DNA of 64,000 bases from Serilophus lunatus (lineage: Eukaryota; Chordata; Aves; Passeriformes; Eurylaimidae): positions 3,698,236 to 3,762,235 of the forward strand of contig VXBA01001826.1 of assembly GCA_013399895.1 (NCBI GenBank), in the 5' to 3' direction. The position numbers and the translations under genes are program-made. Shown here piece by piece: positions 26,246 to 38,838 of the stretch. How positions within the stretch are numbered: the first letter of the stretch is position 1; every line of letters starts with the position of its first letter. The notes beneath the pieces were generated by a model. The model was given only the letters and a program-made list of their open reading frames with translations, did not search any database and was not told where the DNA came from.

Positions 26246-28062
26246 ATGCAATTTCTTATTGCTCAACATCTGCCTAACAGAAAATTCCTCTTAGTCCTGT
26301 TCGCTGTTGCTTCATTAATGAACATACATCTACTTAGGCTTCCCCCAATGTTTGCTGTCGAAACAAATCTTTCTGCATCTGTTGAATTATTTCATTAGTC
26401 ATTACATGTATTCTTTGCAAGATTATTTTCTATTTGCATAGCAGCCCAAGCACCTGCAAATGCTTCTTTTTAGCAGTGGACCAAACCAGACATTTCCAGA
26501 GTGTGAATCATCCAATCTATAGCACAAGTTCCTTTTAGGAAAAGATAGACTAAATGTGTTATTGTCTGTCTTTTGACAGCCAAAGTGGGCCTTTCTGAGT
26601 TGTTGACATCTGCACTTAGTTATATGAATTCATCCATATGGACTGTGGCTTCAGGCTGGATCCTAAATATTTTACCTATTGCTTTAAAAGCTTCAAAGAA
26701 GAGGGCAGTCCCTGCAAATCAGTTGTAGACACCTTATCAAAGGAAGGGAACCACCCCTGAAAATTGGGAGGTTGATCTCATGTCTGCGGAGCAACAAACT
26801 TCTCACCCATGCATTTAAAACATGACTTTGGTGAGGGTGAGCACAATGTACCACATCCAGCTCTGCTCCTGAGGCAGAAGATAAGGCATCCTATTCCCAT
26901 CAGGCTGCTATGAAACACCTTCCACTATCCCAGGCTGTTCCAGGCCCCTTCCAAACTGGCCTTGAGCAATTCCAGGGACAGAGCAGAAACAGCTTCTCTG
27001 GGAAACAGAAAAATAACTCTATGCTTCAAGGTATATTCCTAAGGAGTCGTATTTTTTGAGCCTTTTTTGCTACTTTTTCTCTTTTTTGCTGTTTAGCAAA
27101 CAGTTGGAATGCAGTGTAATACTAAACATAATTGCTATAACTGGAAGAGTAGCAAAACAGGTATTTTCTGAGCAGGATGCGACAACCAAAATTAACTGCA
27201 GGTAACTGCAGTATAAAAATGCTACAGCATTTTCTAGGTGTGTAACAAACACAGCATTTCAGCTGAGAACACTAAATTTGTGTTGTAAAACTCCACGTAG
27301 ATAAAACCAGAGCCTCTGGTAAAAACATCAGGTCCAGTGATACTTCTGCTATGTCCTTTTTTCCCAGATCTGTGGGGCTGCACACCCTGTTTATCCACCA
27401 CCGAATTTGAGTTCAGGTGGAAGATAAGGAAGAGATGTTGGAGAAATGAGGCAATTTCCCTGGATTTCCCAGAGCTGGCAGTGCCCTCAGTGCAGTAGCT
27501 TCCATGTATGCCGCCTGCAGCCAGAGAGACACTGCCTCTGTCATGCATCCACAGCAAATGAAGATGTTGTCTGTTGCTCAGAAATGTGTTTGTGGTGGAG
27601 CACTGGCAGGAACAGATTGTCCCAGGCACCAGAGCCCAGCTGTAGCTGGAGCAGCATCCTGGCCCTGATGCCCAACACCAGGAACAGCTCTGCCCACACC
27701 AACCCTCCTCTGATCACTCAAACTCACTCCTACTCCCTCCGTGCTACTCCCAGATTTCTGTCCAAGGCTTTCTTGACAGGAATGCAGACACCTTGTGCTA
27801 AACAAAAAGAGAACAGCAGCTTTAATTCATCCACTTGGCAAAATGGAGAAACCTCCCTGCACTGAAATCCATCATATTAATTTTGGCATTTCTATTCAAT
27901 TGCAGAAAAGAAAACAATGTGCTCCACAACTGAGTGCTGCATGCAGACCTTGGATGAGGCTTTTGCTCCTCCTAGTTCCCCAAAAAGCACTGAAGGAGGA
28001 CCTGCCACCAGCCACATAAGCATCATCTTGGCAATGACTAACATTTTTTCCATGGTCACAAA
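26246..28062. other. Non-genic DNA with one small CR1 relic
   Basis: Unique-looking apart from the CR1 relic at 26928-27008. Open frames at 27.2-27.9 kb overlap on both strands and show no domain. Confidence 0.4.
26928..27008 (-). mobile_element. Short CR1 relic, antisense
   Basis: 'tggccttgagcaattccagg' followed by 'acagcttctctggg' matches the interior of an antisense CR1 3' end. Both ends are lost and divergence is higher than in neighbouring copies. Confidence 0.6.
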
Positions 28063-29816
28063 AGAAACCAAGCAGCCATTTCTCTTCCATTAAACAGAAA
28101 TTGGTTTTACAGATGACACTGCTTATAAATAAGACTTTGCAGCTGACACTGGTTATAAATAACTTACAACCCTAGGAATTGTCTGGAAGTTTGGGTAGCA
28201 CATCCCACTCAAAAGCCCTTATGGGAATGAATCTGGTACTTTTACTCGGGAGGCAAAGAGGAGCATGTTTAGCTAAAGCCAGACAGTGCATTTCATGTTG
28301 ACCTCCCCTGGTGCTTGGAGGAGTTGGATGGCAAATAGGAGATACAAACATGGGAACACTCCAGAAAAGTGTTTTGTGGGGGAGACAAATTTCTAGGGTA
28401 TCCTGCCAAGGTGAAAGGGGATTCCCTCAGTGGGTCAGCACAGGGTGATGCAGAAATACCCACGTGAACACCAGCGGCCTCGTGCCAACCTCTCTGAGCA
28501 CCAGCACAGTCGTGCCTGGAGCTCCCAGCCCCACAGCCACCCTGCAGTGAGGCTCCCCCAAACTGCTTCTGTCTTCAGTGTCCCCCCCATTCCCACACCT
28601 GCACAGGACAGAGCTGTCACAGAGCCCCATTGCCAGGGCTGGAGCAGATGGGGGGACCCCAGGGACACTGCCCAGGCCTGGGGATTCCTGACACCACAAA
28701 GTTATCATAGGGACTTAAAAACGATGCAAACAGGTTTGTGGGGGAAAAAAGTTTTCTTGGCCACTTTTGCTGTAATACTAGAAGGGCATCTTTTGGACTA
28801 GAGGAATGGGGTATTTTATTATTGAGAGAAAAATTGATGTAAGCAGAATTACTACAGGATTGGAAAGTAAAAATAAAACCTCAACAACAACAACAAACCC
28901 CAAACAACCAGAGCTCTTTACTCCCAGGATAAAGCAAAGGAGAATAAGGTAAGTACAGAGAGAGGAGCTGTAAGCACTAAGCTTTTGCTGCACTGGGAGG
29001 AGAGGCTGCAAGGTGCAGGATCAGTCCCTGGGCTGTGCATCCTGCCCTGCCTGTAGTACTTACACCACCACACAACTATTTACAATGCCTCACACATTGT
29101 TCCTTTCTAACAGGCAGCCAGTTTGTCCCTCTGGCAGTGTCATGGTCCCATTCAACTTCAGCAAGTTCTCATGGATTGAACAGCAACAGTGTCTGCTTGA
29201 TGTCATCTTTGTAGGGAAAACATCAAAACTGTGGGTCATCAAATTCTCATCTTAGTTTCTACATGCTCATCTGACTTCTATGTTTTCTTTAACCTGATGA
29301 AAACAATCCATGTTCCTTTGTCCTGTAACAGATTTTAGAATGAAGCAGTTATTATTTTGCCCTCAGTTCTGATGGTGCTGCAAGCATACCTGCAATTAGT
29401 TTTTCCAAATTGCAATGACTTGCACAGCCATTTGTCTCCACATGTGTCTCACACTCAGGTGTTAACTCCTGGGAGTGGGCTGCCAGCACTCCCTAAAAGG
29501 AGCTGGAATGCTCCTGTAGCCCTCCTAGCCTGGTCTCCACAAAAAGTGGAGAACACTTTGCCACACAAAGTATTTCACCTGGACAAAAACAGGTGTTCAG
29601 CAGCACTCATCTGAAGAGCCCCTGAGCAGTGCTGGGGCAGTGCAGATGCAGGGGGAACATCAGAAGCTGCCTGGCCCTCTGGACACAGCATTAGCCTGAG
29701 CAGTACCATAGAATCATGGAATGGGTTGGGTTGGAGGGCACCTTCAAAGCTCATCCAGTCTCACTTCCCTCCTTGGGCAGGGACACCTTCACCTGTCCAG
29801 CCTGGCCTTCAGTGTT
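28063..29816. repeat. Direct duplication, copy 1 (1,754 bp)
   Basis: This stretch recurs at 29818-31571 with a constant offset of 1,755 bases and no difference in the parts I compared, including all derived open frames. It ends abruptly at the single n. Besides a partial antisense CR1 at its right end it holds unique DNA and a roughly 30-bp imperfect tandem (gacactgcttataaata / gacactggttataaata) near 28110-28160. Confidence 0.95.
29708..29816 (-). mobile_element. CR1 LINE 3'-end fragment, antisense, cut at the gap
   Basis: 'atagaatcatggaatgggtt' through 'cagcctggccttcagtgtt'. The element is cut off at the n at 29817; its continuation ('cccagggatggggcagcc') appears only in the second copy. 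Confidence 0.9.
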
Positions 29817-29817
29817 N
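29817..29817. other. Single-base assembly gap
   Basis: An n separates the two copies of a 1,754-bp identical sequence: the copy before it stops here and the copy after it starts here. This is what two overlapping contig ends placed side by side would give. Confidence 0.9.
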
Positions 29818-31571
29818 AGAAACCAAGCAGCCATTTCTCTTCCATTAAACAGAAATTGGTTTTACAGATGACACTGCTTATAAATAAGACTTTGCAGCTG
29901 ACACTGGTTATAAATAACTTACAACCCTAGGAATTGTCTGGAAGTTTGGGTAGCACATCCCACTCAAAAGCCCTTATGGGAATGAATCTGGTACTTTTAC
30001 TCGGGAGGCAAAGAGGAGCATGTTTAGCTAAAGCCAGACAGTGCATTTCATGTTGACCTCCCCTGGTGCTTGGAGGAGTTGGATGGCAAATAGGAGATAC
30101 AAACATGGGAACACTCCAGAAAAGTGTTTTGTGGGGGAGACAAATTTCTAGGGTATCCTGCCAAGGTGAAAGGGGATTCCCTCAGTGGGTCAGCACAGGG
30201 TGATGCAGAAATACCCACGTGAACACCAGCGGCCTCGTGCCAACCTCTCTGAGCACCAGCACAGTCGTGCCTGGAGCTCCCAGCCCCACAGCCACCCTGC
30301 AGTGAGGCTCCCCCAAACTGCTTCTGTCTTCAGTGTCCCCCCCATTCCCACACCTGCACAGGACAGAGCTGTCACAGAGCCCCATTGCCAGGGCTGGAGC
30401 AGATGGGGGGACCCCAGGGACACTGCCCAGGCCTGGGGATTCCTGACACCACAAAGTTATCATAGGGACTTAAAAACGATGCAAACAGGTTTGTGGGGGA
30501 AAAAAGTTTTCTTGGCCACTTTTGCTGTAATACTAGAAGGGCATCTTTTGGACTAGAGGAATGGGGTATTTTATTATTGAGAGAAAAATTGATGTAAGCA
30601 GAATTACTACAGGATTGGAAAGTAAAAATAAAACCTCAACAACAACAACAAACCCCAAACAACCAGAGCTCTTTACTCCCAGGATAAAGCAAAGGAGAAT
30701 AAGGTAAGTACAGAGAGAGGAGCTGTAAGCACTAAGCTTTTGCTGCACTGGGAGGAGAGGCTGCAAGGTGCAGGATCAGTCCCTGGGCTGTGCATCCTGC
30801 CCTGCCTGTAGTACTTACACCACCACACAACTATTTACAATGCCTCACACATTGTTCCTTTCTAACAGGCAGCCAGTTTGTCCCTCTGGCAGTGTCATGG
30901 TCCCATTCAACTTCAGCAAGTTCTCATGGATTGAACAGCAACAGTGTCTGCTTGATGTCATCTTTGTAGGGAAAACATCAAAACTGTGGGTCATCAAATT
31001 CTCATCTTAGTTTCTACATGCTCATCTGACTTCTATGTTTTCTTTAACCTGATGAAAACAATCCATGTTCCTTTGTCCTGTAACAGATTTTAGAATGAAG
31101 CAGTTATTATTTTGCCCTCAGTTCTGATGGTGCTGCAAGCATACCTGCAATTAGTTTTTCCAAATTGCAATGACTTGCACAGCCATTTGTCTCCACATGT
31201 GTCTCACACTCAGGTGTTAACTCCTGGGAGTGGGCTGCCAGCACTCCCTAAAAGGAGCTGGAATGCTCCTGTAGCCCTCCTAGCCTGGTCTCCACAAAAA
31301 GTGGAGAACACTTTGCCACACAAAGTATTTCACCTGGACAAAAACAGGTGTTCAGCAGCACTCATCTGAAGAGCCCCTGAGCAGTGCTGGGGCAGTGCAG
31401 ATGCAGGGGGAACATCAGAAGCTGCCTGGCCCTCTGGACACAGCATTAGCCTGAGCAGTACCATAGAATCATGGAATGGGTTGGGTTGGAGGGCACCTTC
31501 AAAGCTCATCCAGTCTCACTTCCCTCCTTGGGCAGGGACACCTTCACCTGTCCAGCCTGGCCTTCAGTGTT
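29818..31571. repeat. Direct duplication, copy 2 (1,754 bp)
   Basis: Identical to 28063-29816 as far as compared. Continues without a break into single-copy DNA at 31572, as copy 1 is continuous with single-copy DNA at its left side. Confidence 0.95.
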
Positions 31572-31591
31572 CCCAGGGATGGGGCAGCCCC
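31463..31591 (-). mobile_element. CR1 LINE 3'-end fragment, antisense
   Basis: Second-copy counterpart of the CR1 at 29708, here running on through 'cccagggatggggcagcc' before it ends. 5'-truncated CR1 3' end. Confidence 0.9.
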
Positions 31592-33847
31592 CTGGATGGC
31601 ATTCCCATTAGATCCTGAGTAAGCATCCTGGAGTATGGATTTGACAAACACTCATGTCCCCATCGAACACCTTGGTTTTAAGGAGTGCACTTGTATCTTC
31701 TCCCTTCCCCCCTGCAAAACTCATTTTGGATGTCCAGACCCAACTGCACTGTGGGGCAACTCAGCTGGTACAGACCCCCCAGCATCACAGGCTCGTGAGA
31801 GCAGGAACTCTCCAGACAAAAAGGTTTAGTATCTACAATATTGAGAAGAATTTTCTACCCACAGGGCCTCTGCTGGGTCCCCGAAAAAAACACTGGAGGA
31901 ATTCATGACAAGACACTGAAATTTCGTCTGCCTTCATTGGTGCACAATTCTTCTGATATATGTTTTAATAGGAAGCTTTTTTTTATCTTAGTGATAGACA
32001 AAGATGGTAAAGAAGAAGAACTGGTCAAAAAGGATAGGCAATATTGGGGTTTGCCATAATTACAGATTCCTGTCTATAAAGATTTGACCATTTAGTGTAA
32101 AAGCAAGCTCCAAATGAGAGCCTTCTTGCAAATCTCGAAGGGAATGTGGAGTTAAATAGGCCTTCCTGAGAAAAAGACATATTTTACCTCGATACAAAGT
32201 TAGTCTTTTGTTTCAAAGTTGGTCTCATGTGCCTATTTGCAATGAGGCCCCTCAAACTGGTATTATTGGCAGATTCTCCAGTTACATACACCCTTGAGGT
32301 CAAAGCCTACAGATGATTTAAAATGACCAAGCAAACTCCATTTGGACCTGTTAACTTCAAACACTTGAAGATGTAGTCCTCAATATTAAATATGTTTACT
32401 CAGTGCTAAATTTTATTACTTCCAGGCTAACACAAAAATTAAATAACTTAATTGAACTGTGTAGAAGGGGCTGGTAAAAAAATATATAGCTTGAGAGAGA
32501 GGAGAGATTGCATCTTATATTATCTTATGCTGCATAATTAGTCAGAATTATAACATTTTTAGGAAAAAAAAATTATATTTTGCTCAAAGCAGCCTCAGTG
32601 ATAAAACCATGTAATTGCCTTGCTCAGCTTAATTTTCCTCTACTATGCAACTGCAGAGGAATGTTTAGTAAATAGAGAACCAAATTCTTGTGTAATCACT
32701 GTCAGAGGAAGTTGCAATAATCGCTGGTTTTAGGAGGATGGCTTCAGTTGGTTCTGACAAAGCTATGTCAACCATATGTTAAGCCAGGCTCAGAATGCTG
32801 CAAATCAAAGAAATTGAAAAAAAAAAAAAGCGAGGAAAATTATGAAAAGGAAGACAGATTGCATTGTTTCCCCTTGAAAATGGAATAAGGATTTTCTATG
32901 GTTACATTTCCAAATGAATTACCTCTAAATTATTAATTGTTCTTGGTTCTCTATCCTGACAGTTTGCAACAAAAGTTGTTACCAAAACATTTCATAAATA
33001 GATAATAAAGAACATCTTCATCAACTGACAGCCTTTCCTCCAGCTATTGAAGATCATTCATCCAAGAGTCTGCACTGCCCCAAAACTTGTGAAAAAGACC
33101 CTCAGCATTTCTTCTCACTGAAAGAGTGCCCAAGACACTATTCCACCACCTTTTCCAAGGTTCCAATCCTTAGGCTTTCATCTGCTTCAAGTTGTTCTGT
33201 TTGCTTACTTCCTTCTTGGGAAAACTAGGATGAATAGATGGCTTACATGTGGAGCTGCAATCCCTCCCCATCCTGACAGGGGCCGATTGCTCTCGCAGCC
33301 TGCGGGTGGCACATTTGGGGCTGTGAAAAAGCCCAGCTCTCCTTGTGCAACGCTTTCAGCCCGGCAGCAAAAAAACCAAGATTCCATAAGTTCTTCATGC
33401 AGCAACAACAAGGAGAAGGTTTTCAAGGCTGCACAGTGCTTATTAATGCTTAGTGATTGCTTCATAAAAATTTCCATTCGAAGAAATACCCTTAGACTTG
33501 GGAAGGGCAGAGCTGAGGAAGGGAAGTGCAAGAGAAGAACCAACCCCAAGCCCTGTGGCAGAGGTGGGGGGGGCATCAGTCAAGCAGGTCTTGCAGAAGC
33601 AGGACTCACTTCACCAAAGTGACTCCTCGAGCATCAGGGAAGCAGGAAGTGCTTTAGATCCTGTAGTTCCAGACTTCTTCCTCTCTCCTTGTCCTGGTGA
33701 CGCCTCCTTGATGCTCATCAATGCAAGATCCATTTGATTGCTGTGAAAAGCAACCTGTCCTCACACAATGGAGGATGAGGAGCAAGGAGAAGACAGAGGC
33801 AAAGTACAATTTGCCATGAATGTGGTTTGTACGCTTCATGATTACAG
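31592..33847. other. Non-genic DNA
   Basis: No exon or transposon recognised. AT-rich in 32.3-33.0 kb, with a short poly(A) near 32819-32829. Confidence 0.4.
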
Positions 33848-34254
33848 GGATGGAGCACCTCTCCTATGGAAAGGCTCAGAGAGTTGGGATTCTTCAGCCT
33901 GGAGAAGAGAAGGATCCGGGGAGACTTTACTGCAGGATCCCAGTGCCTGAAGGGGCTCCGTGAGAGCTGGAGAGAGACTTTGGACAAGGTCCTGGAGAGA
34001 CAGGACAAGGGGGCATGGCTTCCCACTGCCAGAGGGCAGGTTAGATGGGATATTGGGAAGGAATTCTTCCCTGTGAGGGTGGGCAGGCCCTGGCACTGGG
34101 TGCCCAGAGAAGCTGTGGCTGCCCCATCCCTGGGAGTGTCCGAGGCCGGGTTGGACGGGACTTAGAGCAACCTGGGATAGTGGAAGGTGTCCCTGCCCTG
34201 GAACTGGATGAGCTGGAAGGTCCCTTCCAATTCAACCAATCTGTGATTCTGTGA
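33848..34254 (+). mobile_element. CR1 LINE fragment with complete 3' end
   Basis: A roughly 400-bp sense copy: 'gatggagcacctctcctatg', 'ttcagcctggagaagagaag', 'gggaaggaattcttccctgt', 'agaagctgtggctgcccc' and 'ggaaggtcccttccaattca', with the tail 'tctgtgattctgtga'. 5'-truncated. Open frames on both strands derive from the element. Confidence 0.92.
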
Positions 34255-35190
34255 GTCAGATTGCTGTGGATTCTTCCACATGCTGCCCAACATGAGAGGC
34301 TTCAGACGTCCCTGAAGTCAGCAGTGCCCAGGTACAGACTTAGGACACAGCTGCTCTGCAGCATCCAGCCCACAACACTCAGTGTCACCAACCCCACAGC
34401 AGCAGCAATCCCAGCAATGCTTTACAACCAGGCACCCAAACACCACCATATTAATTTTGGCAGCTTTAGGCCTCACCCTCAGCCCTACGTGGCCAAGTCA
34501 GACACTCTTCTGTCTCCAGGACAAGACAGTCCCACAGTGTGTCCCTTCTCTACTTCAGGAGTGGGGAAAAAGGAGCCAGTGCCAGCCTGTTCCTCCCATT
34601 CCCCCTGCCAGTCATTCTCCTACATTTCTTAAACAAGTTTCCAGAGCAGAGCTGCAGCACCTGTGGGATTTGAGTGTCTTTGGAGATGGGAGGGAAGGAA
34701 ATGCCCTTCTGTTGGGGAACAGGTTTCCAGCTGTAGAAAGGGTTGGAACAGAAGCAGTCCCAAGTCCTCAGCTGCACATTGTACTGTGCCAACATCTTCC
34801 TTGGCAGAGGAGCCGGGGGTGTAAGCCAGAACCTCCTTGCAAGGGAAGAACAAGACAGACAAAGAGGACAGAAAGAGGCATTTGTCTTCTCTACCAGTCC
34901 CCCAAGGCTCATTCATCCTTTTCAATCCCCCACAAATTTGACAGAAGCCCAGCACACAGTGGCTTGATTTTAGCAGTGGATGCTCAAAGGTTCTTGTTGC
35001 CCACTGCTGAGGTGGAGAGAGGACTGTGGCCCTGGAGGCCATGAGATCCCATGTCCCTGGAGGAGCTGAAATGCTTGATTAGCAAAACCTAATTTATTTT
35101 GGGGGTGTGGGGGTGGCTTTTTTTTTTCCCCCTTATAACCTGAAAACCCCATTAGACCAAACATTCTGCCCCTTCAAGGAAGAGAGTACC
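34255..35190. other. Non-genic DNA between two CR1 copies
   Basis: A 220-codon plus-strand frame (34382-35044) is the longest in the window but has no recognisable domain, no flanking splice sites and equally long antisense frames (120-137 codons) over the same bases. I treat it as chance. Confidence 0.4.
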
Positions 35191-35577
35191 TTCTTTGAGA
35201 AGAGAAGGCTTTGGGGTGACCTAACTGGGGCCTTCCAGCACCTGAAAGGAGCTGACAAGAAAGACAGAGAGAGAGTATTTACAAGGGCATGGAGTGACAG
35301 GACAAGAGAGAATGGCTTCAGACTGGCAGAGAAGGGTTAGATTAGAGATTAGGAAAAAATTCTTTACTGTGAGGGTGAGGAGACCCTGGCACAGGACTCA
35401 GAGGTTGCCCAGAGAAGCTGTGCCTGCCCCATCCCTGGAAGTGTCCAAGGCCAAGTTGGACAAGGCTTGGAGCAACTTGGTCTAGTGGAAGGTGTCCCTG
35501 CCCATGGCAGGGGCTTTGGAACTAAATGATGTTTTAGGTCCCTTCCAACCCAGGCCATTCCATGATTCTGTAATTCA
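35191..35577 (+). mobile_element. CR1 LINE fragment with complete 3' end
   Basis: Same type and orientation as the copy 1 kb upstream: 'ttctttgagaagagaaggct', 'aaaaaattctttactgtgag', 'agaagctgtgcctgcccc', 'ggtcccttccaacccagg', and the tail 'ccatgattctgtaattca'. More diverged than its neighbour, so probably an independent insertion. Confidence 0.92.
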
Positions 35578-35942
35578 TGGAAAGAAGGCACTGAACCAAT
35601 ACCCTTCCCTCTGTGATGGGCCTTTGCTTTGAACTTTTAACATCTTCCAATACCAAAGGCACAAAACAAGTAGGTAACGTGTCACAGAAACACAACACAC
35701 AGAACAGAACTAATTACAAGTTGTTTCCCCCTCCAGAAGTGCACACTGGGTCTCCTATGCCCCATGTATCTGATGTATAAACTTCTCTTGTGTAATTAAA
35801 GCGACATATGAACCAACAGCATTATTCCCAGTTGGCATCAGATTGAGGAGGGAGGAAAAAAATTATAACCCTTCCAAAGCACAGCCCCTGCCAACGTGTC
35901 TTGGATACTCAATATAAGCAGGACCGCTCACATCCCTCTTCG
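35578..35942. other. Upstream region of a candidate promoter
   Basis: Repeat-free sequence between the last CR1 and the TATA-like box. I cannot assign individual factor sites with confidence. Confidence 0.35.
35912..35918 (+). promoter_or_regulatory. TATA-like box of a candidate promoter
   Basis: ATATAAG at 35912-35918 lies about 30 bases before a possible transcription start near 35943 and about 110 bases before a consensus-like splice donor. The reading depends on the adjacent exon being real. Confidence 0.35.
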
Positions 35943-36028
35943 CTGACTGAAGTTCACTCCTGATTTATACGACGAAGAAACAGGACCAGAATATTCCAAG
36001 TACAGCCAGCAGAAAGCCTGTGAGAGAG
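35943..36028 (+). other. Candidate 5' non-coding exon 1
   Basis: About 86 bases without any ATG, starting around 30 bases after a TATA-like box (start inferred) and ending in AG|GTATGT at 36028/36029, a good donor. The next strong plus-strand acceptor I noticed is at 38768, which would give a 2.7-kb intron. Transcription is not shown by sequence alone. Confidence 0.4.
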
Positions 36029-38768
36029 GTATGTGGTGAATGCATTTGGAGGTTCCTTTCTAGTGCAGCTGAACGAGATGTACGAGCACATCCCTGGGCT
36101 CCCACCTCGGTGCCAGGAGCCCCCACGCCACCACAGCCCTGCCTTTGCTTCCGTGGCTTGTTATTAAGAAAAATAAATCTATATAAAGGCCTTAAAGCTG
36201 AGATACCTAATAAGGTCTAGATAAATCAAATTATTTAATGGGATTAGTTTCACTTGACTTGCAGTGAAGTTTTTTGCAATGAGAAAAGCCAAAACTGCCA
36301 GTCAATGTACAGCTCTTCAGCTGTGACTTGCAGGTCTGGCTGGAAGTAGAGTTTCCTCAGCTACATGCCTGGGGTGAGTAGATTACTTGTGATTTAAGTG
36401 GATATTTTGCTTTTATTTGTAAGTTATGAATAAATTTATATTTTTTCACTGTTGTTCTAAATTAAAAGGACATATTTTAGAAAGCTACAGCTCCAGCACG
36501 AATGGGATATGGATTGTTTAGCAAGCCAGAGAAATCTATACTTTAAATATTCTGCTTATATGTAGACATAAATAGATGTTTTCCATTTACTTTAAAAATA
36601 GCAGCACGGGTTGGTTGAAACATGAAGATTATAATTACTCACCAGTTTTTGTGAAATAAAAACTGAATATATTAAAAAGGAGACAAGTTTTAATTAAATT
36701 AAAATATTTATTTCTGCAAATCTTTATGGGAAAGATAGTGTTTTCTTTCTGCCTTTTAAATTACAAATTCACCTTTAGAAATTGGACAGCTAAGGCATAT
36801 AAATATCTTTTCATATAAAACATACTCATACTTTTTATAGAATTTTGTCTCATACTGGCCTTAAATTCCTTATATTATAGGGGGAGAATAAGTGGTTCCT
36901 TGATTACGGGGAGTTAAATCCAGTTTTCTGCTTGAGTGATTTCACTGAATGTTAGATTAGGTTATTTTAATCCATTACCAACATTTTTTGTCGTTGTCCC
37001 AGCAACTCTTATTTATAAACATCATACATCATTGTGCATGCTCAGATTTATACAAGATGTTTTTATGATATGCATAAAATTCTGAAACCCGTAAACACAC
37101 TGATGGCATTAACAAGGATCAGATGTCTCTTGCCTTTCTTGTAAAGAAAATCAGAAGGTGGATATTCTGAGTATTTGCAGAGTTTAATGAACTGGTCTTT
37201 AAATGTGCTGCTTGATTCCACGTCCATGGTTTTGCAACTCCTGCATGAAGGCTGGGCAAGTTTTACACTTTAAGATAAATTCTAGCAAGTTTTGACAACT
37301 TTCACTCTGTGTGTTGAAGGAGGCTGGCGAGCTCACATAATTTTTTTGTAGGGCAATCAGATCACTAATCTTCTTTTCCAGTAGCTTAATTTTTAAATGG
37401 TAAAATGGTAACAGTGACTATTTGGGGAGGGGGGAGGGGAATGTGTTTCGCTCCATTTAAAACTCCTTGCAACAAAAAAAAAATGTACAGATTTGTCTCA
37501 AAGCTTCCATCAGCACTACTGAGAACTGATACCGAATAATATGGCAACCACTACTGAATATTCAGGGGTTACATAATCCTTTTCTGTGATCAGTTAGTAA
37601 GTAGATACAGCAGAACAATTAAAATTGATTGTGTAGATTCCAAGATGCCAACAGCACAGCCTGGTTTAATGTTCAGTTCCATCCCTCACAGCACAGTCAC
37701 AAGGGTGTGAAAAATGCTAAGACTGTAACATGAATTAACAAAGGTATGAATGTTGGATGAAAATAAATGTTATTTTACTTTTAATGAGTTGGCCATCATT
37801 ATCATTAGAATTTAGCATATAAAATGCAAAGAATATAAGAATTTAATGTAAAATATTGAAGCACATAGGAAATATATTTTATATAAGAATTTAGGTATGT
37901 AGTGCATATATTTGACATTTTGAGCCATGGTTTGTAATGATCAGAAAGACAGCATGTACTGCATAGAGGAATGAAAATTCCTTCCTTAAAAACATTTACA
38001 ATTTGCAGTCCTGAAAATGTTATTGATAGTGATTATTGTACATCTGCCACCTTTCAGTCCATTGCCTATCTCTTCCCTTCATTATTCCTGATTCTCTTGT
38101 TGTCTTTAATCTCCAGGCAGATGAAAAAAATTTAACTAAGAACACATCCCTTAAAGTTTTACCATCTTTTTCTATGAAAGCAGGATCATGTCAGATAAGT
38201 TTGTAACACAAATTTGAACCATTCAACCTTCTGCTAAACCTCCTTCTGATTAAATATGAAAGAAAAAATGTTAGGATTATGTTCATGGATGGGTGCCTTG
38301 ACTAAATTAACATAGTGAAAAATGCTGTGGATTAAGTTTTTTAGTAAATACTTTGCCTGGTGTTGTTCCAATCCAAAAGCTCAGATATTTTCTGTATTTC
38401 TATCAGACATTTTCTGTATTTCTATCATCAATATCCTTCCTCTTCTCTTCTTTATCTCTTTATATCTCTTCTGAGATATAAAGCATTTAAAATGCAAAGT
38501 AAAATCCTATCTCATATTGGCCACAAGGTTCTAAAAATTAGGGCAATGTGTAAAGAAACAAGGCCAAATCTGGCTGAAACACTTTAGATCATCATGAGAG
38601 TGAAAAACAACTCATTTTATGAATTTCCAAGGAATGAGAAGGAATGAGAGATGCTGTGGCAACAGTGATCACAGAATGGGAAGGTTGTGGGGTTTTATTT
38701 TGCATCATCCCAGCAGTAAATCCAGTACTAACCTGTGTGTGGATTTCACTCCTTTTGTCTTCTTCCAG
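36029..38768 (+). other. Putative first intron, repeat-poor and AT-rich
   Basis: About 2.7 kb with no CR1, in contrast to the surrounding DNA. The only local repeat is a 22-bp tandem pair at 38382-38425 (one mismatch). It ends in a long pyrimidine tract and cag. Confidence 0.35.
38382..38425. repeat. 22-bp tandem duplication
   Basis: Two adjacent units, 38382-38403 and 38404-38425, differing only at the fifth base (cagat/cagac, both followed by attttctgtatttctat). Confidence 0.8.
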
Positions 38769-38838
38769 CGAAACAGATCACTTTGATTTTATGGATTTGA
38801 GGAGAAACCATTGAACACAAGACCTTTCAAGAGTAAAG
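38769..38838 (+). other. Candidate 5' UTR exon 2 with a 7-codon upstream ORF
   Basis: Seventy bases bounded by a strong acceptor (ttttgtcttcttccag ending at 38768) and a near-perfect donor (AAG|GTAAGA, 38838/38839). The single ATG at 38791 opens a 7-codon frame (MDLRRNH) closed by TGA at 38812-38814, so the exon cannot encode the protein start. A short uORF like this could reduce downstream translation. Pairing with the exon at 35943-36028 and with the coding exon at 61.8 kb is inference. Confidence 0.5.

Noticed and set aside
26090..26398. Ile/Leu/Tyr-repeat 'membrane protein' frame
   Set aside because: Produced entirely by the ATATT microsatellite.
28427..30766. Pairs of identical open frames that look like duplicated genes
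   Set aside because: They recur only because the whole 1,754-bp segment is repeated at the assembly gap; overlapping frames on both strands show no protein features.
34382..35044. 220-codon open frame, longest in the window
   Set aside because: No recognisable domain, no splice sites, and frames of 120-137 codons on the opposite strand over the same bases; fits chance in a GC-richer stretch between two CR1 copies.
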